Below are positions 1 to 6,431 of a stretch of DNA of 10,243 nucleotides, piece after piece. This stretch comes from Candidatus Caldatribacterium sp. (lineage in GTDB: Bacteria > Atribacterota > Atribacteria > Atribacterales > Caldatribacteriaceae). The notes under the pieces are model-generated. The model made no database searches and was not told where the DNA came from. It saw nothing but the letters and a program-made list of their open reading frames with translations. Within the stretch, counting starts at the first letter, position 1; each line of letters begins with the position of its first letter. The position numbers and the translations under genes were made by a program. The stretch lies in contig JANXBI010000075.1 of assembly GCA_025060675.1 (NCBI GenBank), forward strand, positions 1-10,243, in the 5' to 3' direction.

Positions 1-237
1 GGGTGCTTCCATGTCGCAAAACTGCGTCATCCGTTTCCTGATGTCCTCAGGACGGAGTTGGGTGAAGATGGCCGCAACAAGGTCACGGAGTCGAGCATCG
101 GTGATTTTCTCCTTGAGTACTTTGTTGATAGTTGTGACTACATCGAAATCGTTCATGATTTTTGCACCACTGTCCTCACACAAAGTGGCAAAAACCTTCT
201 CAACTTCGTACCTGTTAAATTCAATCGTGACTTTCAT
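1..237 (-). CDS. Hypothetical protein, 3' end cut by window edge
   Basis: The first 79 codons of a minus-strand gene are open from the ATG at 237 to the window edge. AAAGGAGG at 244-251 leaves a 6-nt gap to this ATG. The alternative ATG at 243 directly abuts the SD and is less likely. The product begins MKVTIEFNRYEVEKVF and continues as a mostly charged, probably helical sequence with no signal peptide, membrane segment or motif that I recognise. The gene lies 27 bases after the stop of the last tandem paralogue and is probably the next gene of the same operon. The function is unknown. That the gene is real is supported by its SD, strand and uninterrupted frame. Confidence 0.75.
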   Translation of the reverse strand, partial: MKVTIEFNRYEVEKVFATLCEDSGAKIMNDFDVVTTINKVLKEKITDARLRDLVAAIFTQLRPEDIRKRMTQFCDMEAP

Positions 238-264
238 ACCCATCCTCCTTTCTCTACCTTTTGT

Positions 265-1074
265 TCACTTCCCTAAAGCCAGCAACGTGAGCACGGAATC
301 AATCTCTGGGAACAGTGACCGGAGCCGTGCCCGCTCCCTTGGTGGGGTCAACTCATAGATTATGTATGGGATGAGGAGATTCGCGGCGATGGTGACGTCA
401 AGAGGGGTGGTGATGTAGAAGGAGGTGTGGTCGATGAGCTCTATGGCCTGTGGCCTTCCAACCCCACGTGGTTCGTCGGAGGCGAAGGTTACGGGGAGGA
501 GTTTGGTCTGTGCGATGGGGGTGAGAATCTTGGTGAGACGGTTCTCACTGACCGGTTGGTTCATCATCTTCCCCCGTCGTGAGATGGTCACCCGGAACAC
601 GATGTGGTAGGTGATGGTTTGGTCGGCTTTTGGTAGGTAGGTTGGATGGTGGAAGTAGGCCAACCCGAAGCGGAAGGCGGGGAAGACACGGACGATGAAC
701 CTCCGGCAGTGCTCGTTGAGCTTCGTCAACGGCTCGATGAACTCTTGGAGCGCCTGGTACACCATCATCGTCGCCATCTTCTGTTGGCTCTCCACCTCGA
801 TGGAGGTCATACGGGTGGGGAAGCACCGCTCCCACCTCCGGTGGTACGTCCTCTGGAGTGGGGTAAGGGCCTCCTCGACATCCTGCATGGTCTCGAAGTG
901 ATAGATGTCGTTGAGGTGATTAGGGACATGGTTCCGCCGCGGCGGGAGCTGGAAGAGCCGGAGGAGGTCACGCCGTCGCTCCATGTCCCGGTACAGGAGC
1001 ACCGCGTACTTCGCCGGTGGGACACGGATTTCCTTTTGTTCCACCAAGGTGTAGATGAGTGGCTCAAGCTGCAT
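265..1074 (-). CDS. Tandem paralogue A of an unrecognised 265-270-residue family
   Basis: This 269-residue protein is the third and last of three adjacent homologous genes. The ATG at 1074 is preceded by GGGAGGTGAGGTA, giving good SD spacing, and the gap to the previous stop is 12 bases. Landmarks shared with the other copies are RRFIVRVFPAF at residues 124-134 (matching RRFIIGVFPPY in copy C), YHIVFRVTI at 156-164, and a C-terminal block SFYITTPLDVTIAANLL at 218-234. There is no signal peptide or obvious membrane span, and I see no catalytic motif. The pattern of alternating hydrophobic residues suggests an alpha/beta soluble protein. I do not recognise the family. Co-transcription with an AAA+/VWA pair makes it a candidate client or structural partner of that machine, which is inference only. 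Confidence 0.88.
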   Translation of the reverse strand: MQLEPLIYTLVEQKEIRVPPAKYAVLLYRDMERRRDLLRLFQLPPRRNHVPNHLNDIYHFETMQDVEEALTPLQRTYHRRWERCFPTRMTSIEVESQQKMATMMVYQALQEFIEPLTKLNEHCRRFIVRVFPAFRFGLAYFHHPTYLPKADQTITYHIVFRVTISRRGKMMNQPVSENRLTKILTPIAQTKLLPVTFASDEPRGVGRPQAIELIDHTSFYITTPLDVTIAANLLIPYIIYELTPPRERARLRSLFPEIDSVLTLLALGK

Positions 1075-1086
1075 TACCTCACCTCC

Positions 1087-1887
1087 CTACGTGGCCAGCG
1101 GCAGGAGTGTGGAAAGGGTCTGGAAATCCACATGGGACGTGAACTCCTTACAAAGGCGTTCCCGGTCATTTTTACTCGCCACCTTGTACACGATGAAGGG
1201 GATGAAGTCCCATGCGGCGAAGGTTGCGCTGAATGGAGCTCGGATAACGAATCGGGTAGCGTGGAGAAAGTTTTCCACCCTTGGACTCTCCTTCCCTGGA
1301 CGGTAGTATATAGTGAGGAAGTTGATAGGGAAACCCTGTGACTTGTGGAATGCATTCAGGATTCGGTTCACCCTCAGATAGCTGAGAGCCATACGCCTCT
1401 TTGTCTGCTTGTGCTGCTTGGAGATGGCCACCTCAAATGCTGGGTAGTAGTGGATTCTTGTTCGATCGTTCGGTTGTGATTCGATGAGCAGCCGGTAGTA
1501 GTAGTAGTAGACACCGACATCGTACAACGGACAAACCTCCTGCAGTTTCTTTGATGCCTTCTGGAACTCTTCAAGGATTGCCGTGAACTCCTTCTCTAAC
1601 GTCTCGATATTCTGATGGATGACGAAACCAGTGAGGTTTTCGGGCATCCTGTTCCATCTCTCTCCGTACCACTTCCGCATCTCCTCAATCGCCTCCTCAA
1701 TGCTCTTCCTCCCTGAGAAGGGGATACTTACCCAACCTCCGTTAACGGGGTAGACTCGGACAATAGTTCCATCGTTCTTTTGGTCATAGTACGCCATGAA
1801 CTGGAACGGGATGTAGTTGACGACTTGTTCCTGTTCCTCCTCAAGGGTGTACTCTCGGGGAGGCACAAAGATTTCCTGATCACCCAT
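1087..1887 (-). CDS. Tandem paralogue B of the same unrecognised family
   Basis: This 266-residue protein is the middle copy. The reading frame is open to an ATG at 1920, but the ATG at 1887 is preferred: GGGAGG precedes it by about 7 bases, it overlaps the stop of copy C by 8 bases (ATGGGTGA), and it gives a length matching the other two copies. Shared blocks are YPAFEVAIS at 148-156 (YHIVFRVTI in copy A) and TRFVIRAPFSATFAAWDF at 211-228 (SFYITTPLDVTIAANLL in copy A). The block equivalent to RRFIVRVFPAF is poorly conserved here and contains a run of five tyrosines (127-131). The three copies have diverged far enough to look functionally specialised rather than recently duplicated. The function is unknown. 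Confidence 0.88.
   Translation of the reverse strand: MGDQEIFVPPREYTLEEEQEQVVNYIPFQFMAYYDQKNDGTIVRVYPVNGGWVSIPFSGRKSIEEAIEEMRKWYGERWNRMPENLTGFVIHQNIETLEKEFTAILEEFQKASKKLQEVCPLYDVGVYYYYYRLLIESQPNDRTRIHYYPAFEVAISKQHKQTKRRMALSYLRVNRILNAFHKSQGFPINFLTIYYRPGKESPRVENFLHATRFVIRAPFSATFAAWDFIPFIVYKVASKNDRERLCKEFTSHVDFQTLSTLLPLAT
1495..1510. repeat. (GTA)5 trinucleotide run encoding five Tyr
   Basis: Five perfect GTA units plus one base on the plus strand read as TAC TAC TAC TAC TAC in paralogue B, giving Tyr 127-131. All five codons are identical, so this is a short microsatellite and could change length in frame by slippage. Confidence 0.8.
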
Positions 1888-2674
1888 TTCCATCCCTCCC
1901 ACATACCACCGCCTCACCAAATGGCACGGTGACCAGGTCAGTGTCCTGTTTTGAGGAAGTTACAACCACCAGGCGTCGTTTGGGTCGCTCGAGAATCTCA
2001 GAGGCGACGTAGAGGAGCATATCAGCAACATGAGAAACTCGGAATGGGGTTTGGACGTAGAACGTGGTTTCAGTTGGTGTGCCATCAACGCGTGACAGTG
2101 TGTTCACCTCGATTTCTGGGGTCTGCTCTAACTGCTGGAGCGCTCTTTTCACGCCCCAGGTTACCGGAATGTGTTCCCCGTTGTAGTGGAGGAAAAACAT
2201 CCGTACTGCGAACATGAGATGGTACACGAGATGGTCTCCCAGTTGATGGTCGAGTTGGAAGAGGGGACCTTTGTGGTGGTATGGAGGGAAGACACCGATG
2301 ATGAACCTGCGACGGATGGAACGAATGATGGCAATGGCCCTTTGGACTTCCTTGAGGGTCGCTTGGATGGCAGGTTGGAATACCCTTCGGTAGCTGAGAC
2401 GCTCCAATTCACGAATCCGCATTGCCGAGAGTGTTCCTCCCGTTGTGTCGAGGAGCGCTGCTGTTGCCTCTGTTACACTCCCAAAGGTGCTCTGGAAAAA
2501 GCAGTCACCAAGGTGAAAGGTATTCCAGGGGTTGGTGATGTCCGTCACCCTGAGAAGGTCACAAGTTGGTCCATAGCAATGATAGTGAAGAAAACGGATT
2601 TTCTTGTCCCCAACGTTTCTGACTGCCTGATCTGCGAAGATGCACACCATTGGCGAAATGTAATCGTTTTTCAC
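1880..2674 (-). CDS. Tandem paralogue C of the same unrecognised family
   Basis: This is the first translated of the three copies, about 264 residues. The start is ambiguous. GTG at 2674 follows GGGGGTGATTGAGA with near-ideal spacing. TTG at 2680 directly follows the upstream stop but is only 3 bases from the G-run. An ATG at 2650 lacks an SD and would trim the N terminus. With the GTG start, RRFIIGVFPPY is at 122-132, YHLMFAVRM at 151-159 and TFYVQTPFRVSHVADML at 204-220; all have counterparts in copies A and B. The C terminus after about residue 230 is unlike the others. There is no signal peptide, membrane span or known catalytic motif. The gene overlaps copy B by 8 bases, so translational coupling is likely. 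Confidence 0.86.
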   Translation of the reverse strand: MKNDYISPMVCIFADQAVRNVGDKKIRFLHYHCYGPTCDLLRVTDITNPWNTFHLGDCFFQSTFGSVTEATAALLDTTGGTLSAMRIRELERLSYRRVFQPAIQATLKEVQRAIAIIRSIRRRFIIGVFPPYHHKGPLFQLDHQLGDHLVYHLMFAVRMFFLHYNGEHIPVTWGVKRALQQLEQTPEIEVNTLSRVDGTPTETTFYVQTPFRVSHVADMLLYVASEILERPKRRLVVVTSSKQDTDLVTVPFGEAVVCGRDGNG

Positions 2675-2680
2675 TCTCAA

Positions 2681-2920
2681 TCACCCCCATTTCATGATGT
2701 TAAAGTTTCTATAACCTGTGCACGTTGACGCGTCTTCCGATAACTCCTCCTCGGCATTGTATTTGCCAATTTCTATCTCAACGAGTTCCTTTAGGAGGTC
2801 GTCTACACCGAAGCTCGTGCAGGTGACGAACTCCATTCCCTTTTCTGTGAAACGTTGGGCTAAGAACGTATCCACTTCTCGTATCCCCTTCTCAATGAAC
2901 GTCGCATCATCAATCCTCAT
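2681..2920 (-). CDS. Small acidic hypothetical protein (79 aa)
   Basis: The ATG at 2920 follows GAGGAGGTGAGAAA, a strong SD with good spacing. The stop TGA abuts the start region of paralogue C, so the two genes are probably translated together. The product is acidic and soluble, with predicted helices around GIREVDTFLAQRF and VDDLLKELVEIEIGKY, and no metal-binding or catalytic motif. A 45-base gap separates it from the VWA gene upstream; I see no terminator there. Its position between the AAA+/VWA pair and the three paralogues suggests an adaptor or accessory role, but nothing in the sequence identifies one. Confidence 0.8.
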   Translation of the reverse strand: MRIDDATFIEKGIREVDTFLAQRFTEKGMEFVTCTSFGVDDLLKELVEIEIGKYNAEEELSEDASTCTGYRNFNIMKWG

Positions 2921-2965
2921 TTTCTCACCTCCTCACAACTTTTAACCTCTTAAGCCTGTCCACCA

Positions 2966-4243
2966 CTACTCCTCGCACGGTAACGTGATGACCCTGTCCA
3001 CCTCAAGGCCCTTGGGTTCCTTTCCGGTGGTGAGGACGATGATTTCGGAGACGTTAAGAGGCCGGTCGATGTGGTCATCGTCGTTGTAGCCATCGGTCAT
3101 GAGAACGACCGGGAGATGGTAGCGGTCATGGAGACGTTCGGCGATGTACTGGAAGGCGGGGGCAAAACTCGTTCCTCCACCACCCTTCACCTTCTTGACT
3201 ATCTCCTCAATGTCCCCATCTTCAACAACTGCCTGGACACTCGCATCGCAGGCGATGAAGATAACCTTGTACGACGCAAGTATCTCCTTCACCTCGGAAA
3301 GGAACAACCGCAGAACACCTTCAGAGATACTCCCCGACGTGTCCACAATGATCACCACTTCCCTCCGGTCTGGCTCGTTCAGCGAAGGGATGTAGGTGTC
3401 CGCGTACACGAGTGATGGTTTGTAGGGTTTTCGGTAGCTGTAATCGTTTCGGGTTGCATCAAGGATGGCGTTCTCCAGCAGTTCTTTCCAGTCGATTTTG
3501 GCCTCCAAGAGTTCGTCAATGACCCGGTCAAGCTCTCCAGGGAGTTTCCCAATACCCATTTTGCCCAACTGCTGGGCAGCCACCATGGTCTCCATGACGA
3601 ATCGCCTCGCAAGTTCATCGGTGATGTCTTCGTGGTGGTTGACCTCCGCTGTGTTGTTCCGTAATCCCAACTCCTCAAGGACCGATCGCTGCACATTCTT
3701 CATCTGCTCCTTGAGCTCCTGCATCCGTTCCTTATCGCCCTGCTGTTGGGCCTGCTGGTACTCCCTGACGAGCTCGTTGAGACCATGTAGGGCTTCAGCC
3801 ACCTCCCTACTCTTTTCCCTTGCCCTCTTCTCCAACACCTCATAGATTTCTTCGGCGTACTTCCCATGGAACTTCTCGTCGTACAACCCCTGCCGCACCC
3901 GAAGCCCCATATCCGCCAAGAGCCAGTTAATCTCTAAGTCTGTTGCGAAGTTCCACAGAACATGGTCCCTGTCCCCTTTCCTGAGGAAAGTCCCTCCAAG
4001 GATGTGGAGCGCCTCATGGGCGAGGATTGTCCGAACGGAGTCCTGCATCTCAGTAATGTCCTCTCGTATGTACAGGCAACGTTGGGCGATGTCAACTCCT
4101 GCCGGGGCCATAAACTCTTTCCCCACAACCTTTACCTGGAACCGCAGGAGGGCCGAACCAAGGAGGGGGAACGAGGTCCCTCCTGCGGATGCAATCATCT
4201 TCGTGATTTCCTCAAAGATAACCTCCTCAACCTTTTTCATCAT
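2966..4243 (-). CDS. DUF2201-type metallopeptidase-like protein with C-terminal VWA-like domain
   Basis: This 425-residue protein has two parts. The N-terminal half carries an HExxH zinc signature, HEALH at 76-80, followed by a WNFATDLEIN segment at 97-106 that could supply further ligands, as in the putative-metallopeptidase (DUF2201) family. A long charged, probably coiled-coil segment follows (about 135-195, rich in E, K, Q and R). The C-terminal part is a VWA-like domain with an intact metal-ion-dependent adhesion site: DTSGS at 301-305, Thr 358 within GGGGTSF, and Asp 384 in MTDG. The ATG at 4243 overlaps the stop of the AAA+ gene (ATGA) and has AGGAGG just upstream; a second ATG at 4240 is equally possible. 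Family knowledge: such proteins are encoded beside MoxR-type ATPases and thought to present substrates to them. Whether the HExxH site is active cannot be told from sequence. Confidence 0.93.
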   Translation of the reverse strand: MMKKVEEVIFEEITKMIASAGGTSFPLLGSALLRFQVKVVGKEFMAPAGVDIAQRCLYIREDITEMQDSVRTILAHEALHILGGTFLRKGDRDHVLWNFATDLEINWLLADMGLRVRQGLYDEKFHGKYAEEIYEVLEKRAREKSREVAEALHGLNELVREYQQAQQQGDKERMQELKEQMKNVQRSVLEELGLRNNTAEVNHHEDITDELARRFVMETMVAAQQLGKMGIGKLPGELDRVIDELLEAKIDWKELLENAILDATRNDYSYRKPYKPSLVYADTYIPSLNEPDRREVVIIVDTSGSISEGVLRLFLSEVKEILASYKVIFIACDASVQAVVEDGDIEEIVKKVKGGGGTSFAPAFQYIAERLHDRYHLPVVLMTDGYNDDDHIDRPLNVSEIIVLTTGKEPKGLEVDRVITLPCEE

Positions 4244-5271
4244 TTCGCCTCCTCAATAATGTATTTGTAGACCTCCGCAAATTTCTTCGTCAATGGAGCC
4301 ATGTCCTTGCTGAATAGGGTACTGAGGGTAATGACCTTCATTTTGATGATTGACTTCATCCAAAGGATGATGTGTGGGGACATATACTTTGGAGCGTTGA
4401 GGGCGTACTCAAGGAGCACCTTAATGTTGTCCTCTGTCGTCCGGTTGATGAGAATAGTGGCAATCATGAGCCCTTTCTCAACTTCCTCAGGGCTTGGGTA
4501 AACCTTCTCTCCATTCAGAATCTGCTCAATCATGGTGGTAATTCCTGCACACCGCCTCATGAATGTGTCAAACCGCACTGCCGCCTCTTCTCCCACCAGT
4601 CCTGCAATGTCCTCGAGGTTTGCCAACTTGTGTTCCAAAATTCTCCCCACCATCTCCCACGACCGTGGCGACGGGAAAGGTTTATCAATCTGTGGCTCAG
4701 TACTGAAGAACTGCGTGTCCATCTCTAGGTAGGCCACAACTTCTGCAGGAAGGCGCTTCGCAAACCAATACTCCTTAAAGTCCTCGAAAGAGGGCACAAC
4801 AACATAATGGAGGGCCCTGTTCACCATGGCCGAGGAGATTTTGTTCACCGCTGCCTTGTCCTTGAGCCTGTTCCCTGCACACACAACCAATGTCCCCTTC
4901 GGCAAGTGGTAGTTCCCAATCTTCTTCTCCAGTACAATCCGCATTGCCGCATTCTGAACGGAGACAGGAGCTGTGTTGAACTCGTCAAAGAACAGGATGA
5001 AGGGTTCATCGGGAAAGCTCAGAGGGAGAATTTCCGCTCGTTTCGCCTCTCGGTTGGGGAAAACGAATCCTTTCAACTCTGTTGGGTCCATCAGAGAGAG
5101 AATCAACACCTCAACGTGCCTCCCTGTCTCTTCCCCCACCTGATACACCACCTGCGTCTTCCCAATCCCTGGCCTTCCCCAAAGGAAGACCGCAGGTGGC
5201 TCCTCCATCTCCACCAACCTCATGAGCTTCTCCTTCAACTGCTTCGGTGTCACGGTAAATTTCAACTCCAC
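4240..5271 (-). CDS. MoxR-type AAA+ ATPase
   Basis: This 343-residue AAA+ ATPase has a Walker A motif GRPGIGKT at 32-39, Walker B ILFFDE ending in Asp 96-Glu 97, a sensor-1 Asn at 134 in AGNR, and an arginine-finger-like NR at 151-152. The MDPTELKGF segment (61-69) after the first helix is typical of the MoxR branch. The GTG at 5271 is the chosen start: GGAGG lies about 7 bases upstream, and the frame overlaps the zinc-ribbon gene by 10 bases. MoxR ATPases form hexameric rings and act with VWA proteins as chaperones in the maturation of metal enzymes or complexes. Here the partner is the next gene, with a 4-base overlap. The C-terminal third (from about residue 200) is helical and less conserved. 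Confidence 0.95.
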   Translation of the reverse strand: MELKFTVTPKQLKEKLMRLVEMEEPPAVFLWGRPGIGKTQVVYQVGEETGRHVEVLILSLMDPTELKGFVFPNREAKRAEILPLSFPDEPFILFFDEFNTAPVSVQNAAMRIVLEKKIGNYHLPKGTLVVCAGNRLKDKAAVNKISSAMVNRALHYVVVPSFEDFKEYWFAKRLPAEVVAYLEMDTQFFSTEPQIDKPFPSPRSWEMVGRILEHKLANLEDIAGLVGEEAAVRFDTFMRRCAGITTMIEQILNGEKVYPSPEEVEKGLMIATILINRTTEDNIKVLLEYALNAPKYMSPHIILWMKSIIKMKVITLSTLFSKDMAPLTKKFAEVYKYIIEEAK

Positions 5272-5423
5272 AGGACCACCTCCTCCCTCTCTCCCTTCAC
5301 CATTTTCTCATAACATTCTTTACACAACATCACACCTCGGTGCCGAACCTTCCCCTCTCTCCGACACCACACACACTTCCCAAAGTTCACCTTCATCCGT
5401 TCCTTCCACTCTCTCCTTTTCAT
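5262..5423 (-). CDS. Small basic zinc-ribbon/treble-clef-like protein (53 aa)
   Basis: This is the first gene of the promoter-driven operon. The ATG at 5423 follows GAGGAGGAAGGAAG, an excellent SD. The frame stays open upstream to a TTG at 5528, but that extension would span the 13-bp leader hairpin and has no SD. The 53-residue product is very basic and has Cys 17-x2-Cys 20 and Cys 34-x2-Cys 37, a spacing that fits one bound zinc. It could bind nucleic acid or protein. Its 10-base overlap with the AAA+ gene suggests it is made together with it, perhaps as an adaptor or an autoregulator of the leader. The exact family is not recognisable. Confidence 0.75.
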   Translation of the reverse strand: MKRREWKERMKVNFGKCVWCRREGKVRHRGVMLCKECYEKMVKGEREEVVLWS

Positions 5424-5448
5424 CTTCCTTCCTCCTCTCTCTTTTCTC

Positions 5449-5477
5449 TCCACCACAGGGAACCTCCCTGTGGTGGA
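5449..5477 (-). promoter_or_regulatory. Perfect 13-bp leader hairpin before the zinc-ribbon gene
   Basis: TCCACCACAGGGA and its exact complement flank a 3-base loop, giving an uninterrupted GC-rich 13-bp stem. In the minus-strand transcript it lies 25 bases upstream of the ATG at 5423 and just before the GA-rich SD. No U-run follows, so it is not a standard intrinsic terminator. It may be a translational operator, a protein-binding site or an RNA-stability element. Confidence 0.65.
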
Positions 5478-5647
5478 CCTCCTTGGTACCTGAAATCCTC
5501 CTGTCCCAACACTAAACTCCTTTACCAACCCACACTACATGGGCCATTCCTCTTCCCTACTCCCTGGGAAGGAGTTCCCTTCTGTTCTTTCTCCTGTTCA
5601 TCACCTCCTTTCCCGTTCCCTTCCCCTATTCTCTTCACCTTACCCAT

Positions 5648-5676
5648 ATTATAACACACTTTGATATTTTTCACAA
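5648..5676 (-). promoter_or_regulatory. Sigma-70 type promoter with extended -10
   Basis: Read on the minus strand, the -10 is a perfect TATAAT (5648-5653) preceded by TGT, which makes an extended -10. The -35 is TTGTGA (5671-5676), matching four of six consensus bases, with a 17-bp spacer. The surrounding DNA is AT-rich, unlike the genes on either side. Transcription should start near 5641 and run into the zinc-ribbon/AAA+/VWA operon. Confidence 0.85.
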
Positions 5677-5677
5677 G

Positions 5678-5696
5678 CTTAAATTCTCTTAAATTC
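5678..5696 (-). repeat. Tandem GAATTTAAG repeat, 10-bp period, next to the -35
   Basis: Two perfect copies of GAATTTAAG (5688-5696 and 5678-5686) are spaced exactly 10 bp apart, so they lie on the same helical face, and they end one base upstream of the -35 box. The position fits an activator site, a repressor site or an AT-rich UP element. The imperfect -35 would fit an activated promoter. Confidence 0.6.
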
Positions 5697-5700
5697 AATC

Positions 5701-5724
5701 CTTAGAACACACTACCTTTCTAAG
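5701..5724 (-). other. Weak hairpin after the upstream operon
   Basis: CTTAGAA and TTCTAAG form a 7-bp AT-rich stem with a 10-base loop, beginning directly after the stop codon of the 96-residue gene. The following bases (GATTGAATTT) include no proper U-run, so at most it is a weak terminator or processing site. Read-through into the next operon is possible. Confidence 0.3.
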
Positions 5725-5725
5725 A

Positions 5726-6016
5726 CTATTCATTACGTTTCATTGTTAATAATTCGGAGTTCATTATTGGATTTAGGACTCTTTGTTCCTCTCCAACGGG
5801 GGAGTTGGGGCAACGTTCCTCATGCACCTGGAACTCTACAATCCGCTTATCCGATGTCCAAGGGACGTATTCGATTCCTTTCTCCGTTTCAATGACTCCA
5901 AGGACGGCTCCAGAACGGGCACGGAAGACTTTACCGGTGAAAATCCCTTGAACGGTTTTCACCGTATTTCCCCAATGAACATACACAGTAACGGATTGGC
6001 CTTTCCTCGGATACAT
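5726..6016 (-). CDS. Hypothetical protein, possible small beta-barrel (96 aa)
   Basis: This is the last gene of the amidoligase-side series. The ATG at 6016 overlaps the stop of the preceding gene by one base (TGATG), with GGGGGAAGGAG just upstream; a GTG at 6019 is a less likely start. The first 65 residues alternate hydrophobic and polar residues with short glycine turns (GQSVTVYVHWG, VQGIFTGKVF, GAVLGVIETEKGIEYVPW), which suggests a compact beta structure of SH3-like size. The C-terminal 30 residues look disordered. No family is recognised. The tight coupling implies it is made with the 118-residue protein before it. Confidence 0.75.
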   Translation of the reverse strand: MYPRKGQSVTVYVHWGNTVKTVQGIFTGKVFRARSGAVLGVIETEKGIEYVPWTSDKRIVEFQVHEERCPNSPVGEEQRVLNPIMNSELLTMKRNE

Positions 6017-6372
6017 CACTCCTTCCCCCTTTCAGTTTTGGTGATGATGACCCTGACCAAATCAGTGTCCGCCATGTCCGTACCACACTCGGTGAGGAGT
6101 CCAATGAGCCAGGAAACGCATTTCATCGTCACAGGAATGATAGTGTCATTCTGTGATTGTTCAGAAGTACTCCCATCACGACAAAGGAGAATGATGCGAT
6201 TCTTCAGCTCAATCCGAGCAAAGACATCGTCGGGAATGAACCTAGTGAGATTTTTCCGGAATGTGATGGAATCATCTGCAATAGTGATGGTGTATCGTCT
6301 TGTGTGGATGGTACTTTCCTTTGTTGCAGAAAGGAGAGAGGTCACAATTTCACTGAGTTCAGAGAGTTTCAC
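6016..6372 (-). CDS. Hypothetical protein (118 aa)
   Basis: The GTG at 6372 is chosen as the start because AAAAGGAGG lies 9 bases upstream. The frame stays open to 6435, but that extension would overlap the preceding gene's stop and has no SD. The product begins VKLSELSEIVTSLL, followed by beta-rich segments (RRYTITIADDSITFR, VFARIELKNRIILLCRDG) and a C-terminal hydrophobic helix-like part (MKCVSWLIGLLTECG) that is too short and polar for a confident membrane span. No motif or family is recognised. A 59-base gap with no visible promoter or terminator separates it from the NYWWPGFE gene. Confidence 0.78.
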   Translation of the reverse strand: MKLSELSEIVTSLLSATKESTIHTRRYTITIADDSITFRKNLTRFIPDDVFARIELKNRIILLCRDGSTSEQSQNDTIIPVTMKCVSWLIGLLTECGTDMADTDLVRVIITKTERGKE

Positions 6373-6431
6373 AGTAATCAACCTCCTTTTCGTTTTTGTT
6401 CTTAAACTCAAGTTTGTACCACCACACCTCA

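Larger units (their letters stand above)
5424..5725. other. Non-coding stretch: promoter and purine-rich leader
   Basis: This is the longest gene-free stretch of the window. On the minus strand, in order, it holds a weak 7-bp hairpin after the upstream stop (5701-5724), a direct repeat (5678-5696), the -35 and -10 boxes, and a transcribed leader of about 220 nt starting near 5641. The leader is strikingly rich in G and A, with several SD-like GGAGG runs. One of these (5604-5608) lies only 2 bases before an ATG at 5601 that opens a 14-codon frame ending at 5557. A perfect hairpin (5449-5477) precedes the first convincing gene. The 14-codon frame may be a leader peptide, but its SD spacing is too short to call it confidently. 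Confidence 0.7.

Noticed and set aside
646..1341. Long plus-strand open frame (231 codons) opposite paralogues A and B
   Set aside because: It runs across two minus-strand genes that have SDs and mutual homology. It has no plausible SD, and its His/Glu/Leu-rich composition is typical of antisense frames.
2171..2728. Plus-strand frame (185 codons) opposite paralogue C
   Set aside because: Paralogue C is supported by homology to two neighbours. The plus frame has no SD or recognisable domain.
4807..5313. Plus-strand frame (168 codons) opposite the AAA+ ATPase
   Set aside because: It lies over the Walker A and B coding region, is very rich in His, Pro and Leu, and has no SD.
5262..5528. Longer 88-residue version of the zinc-ribbon protein starting at TTG 5528
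   Set aside because: There is no SD before TTG, and the extension would place the 13-bp hairpin inside the gene. The ATG at 5423 has a near-ideal SD.
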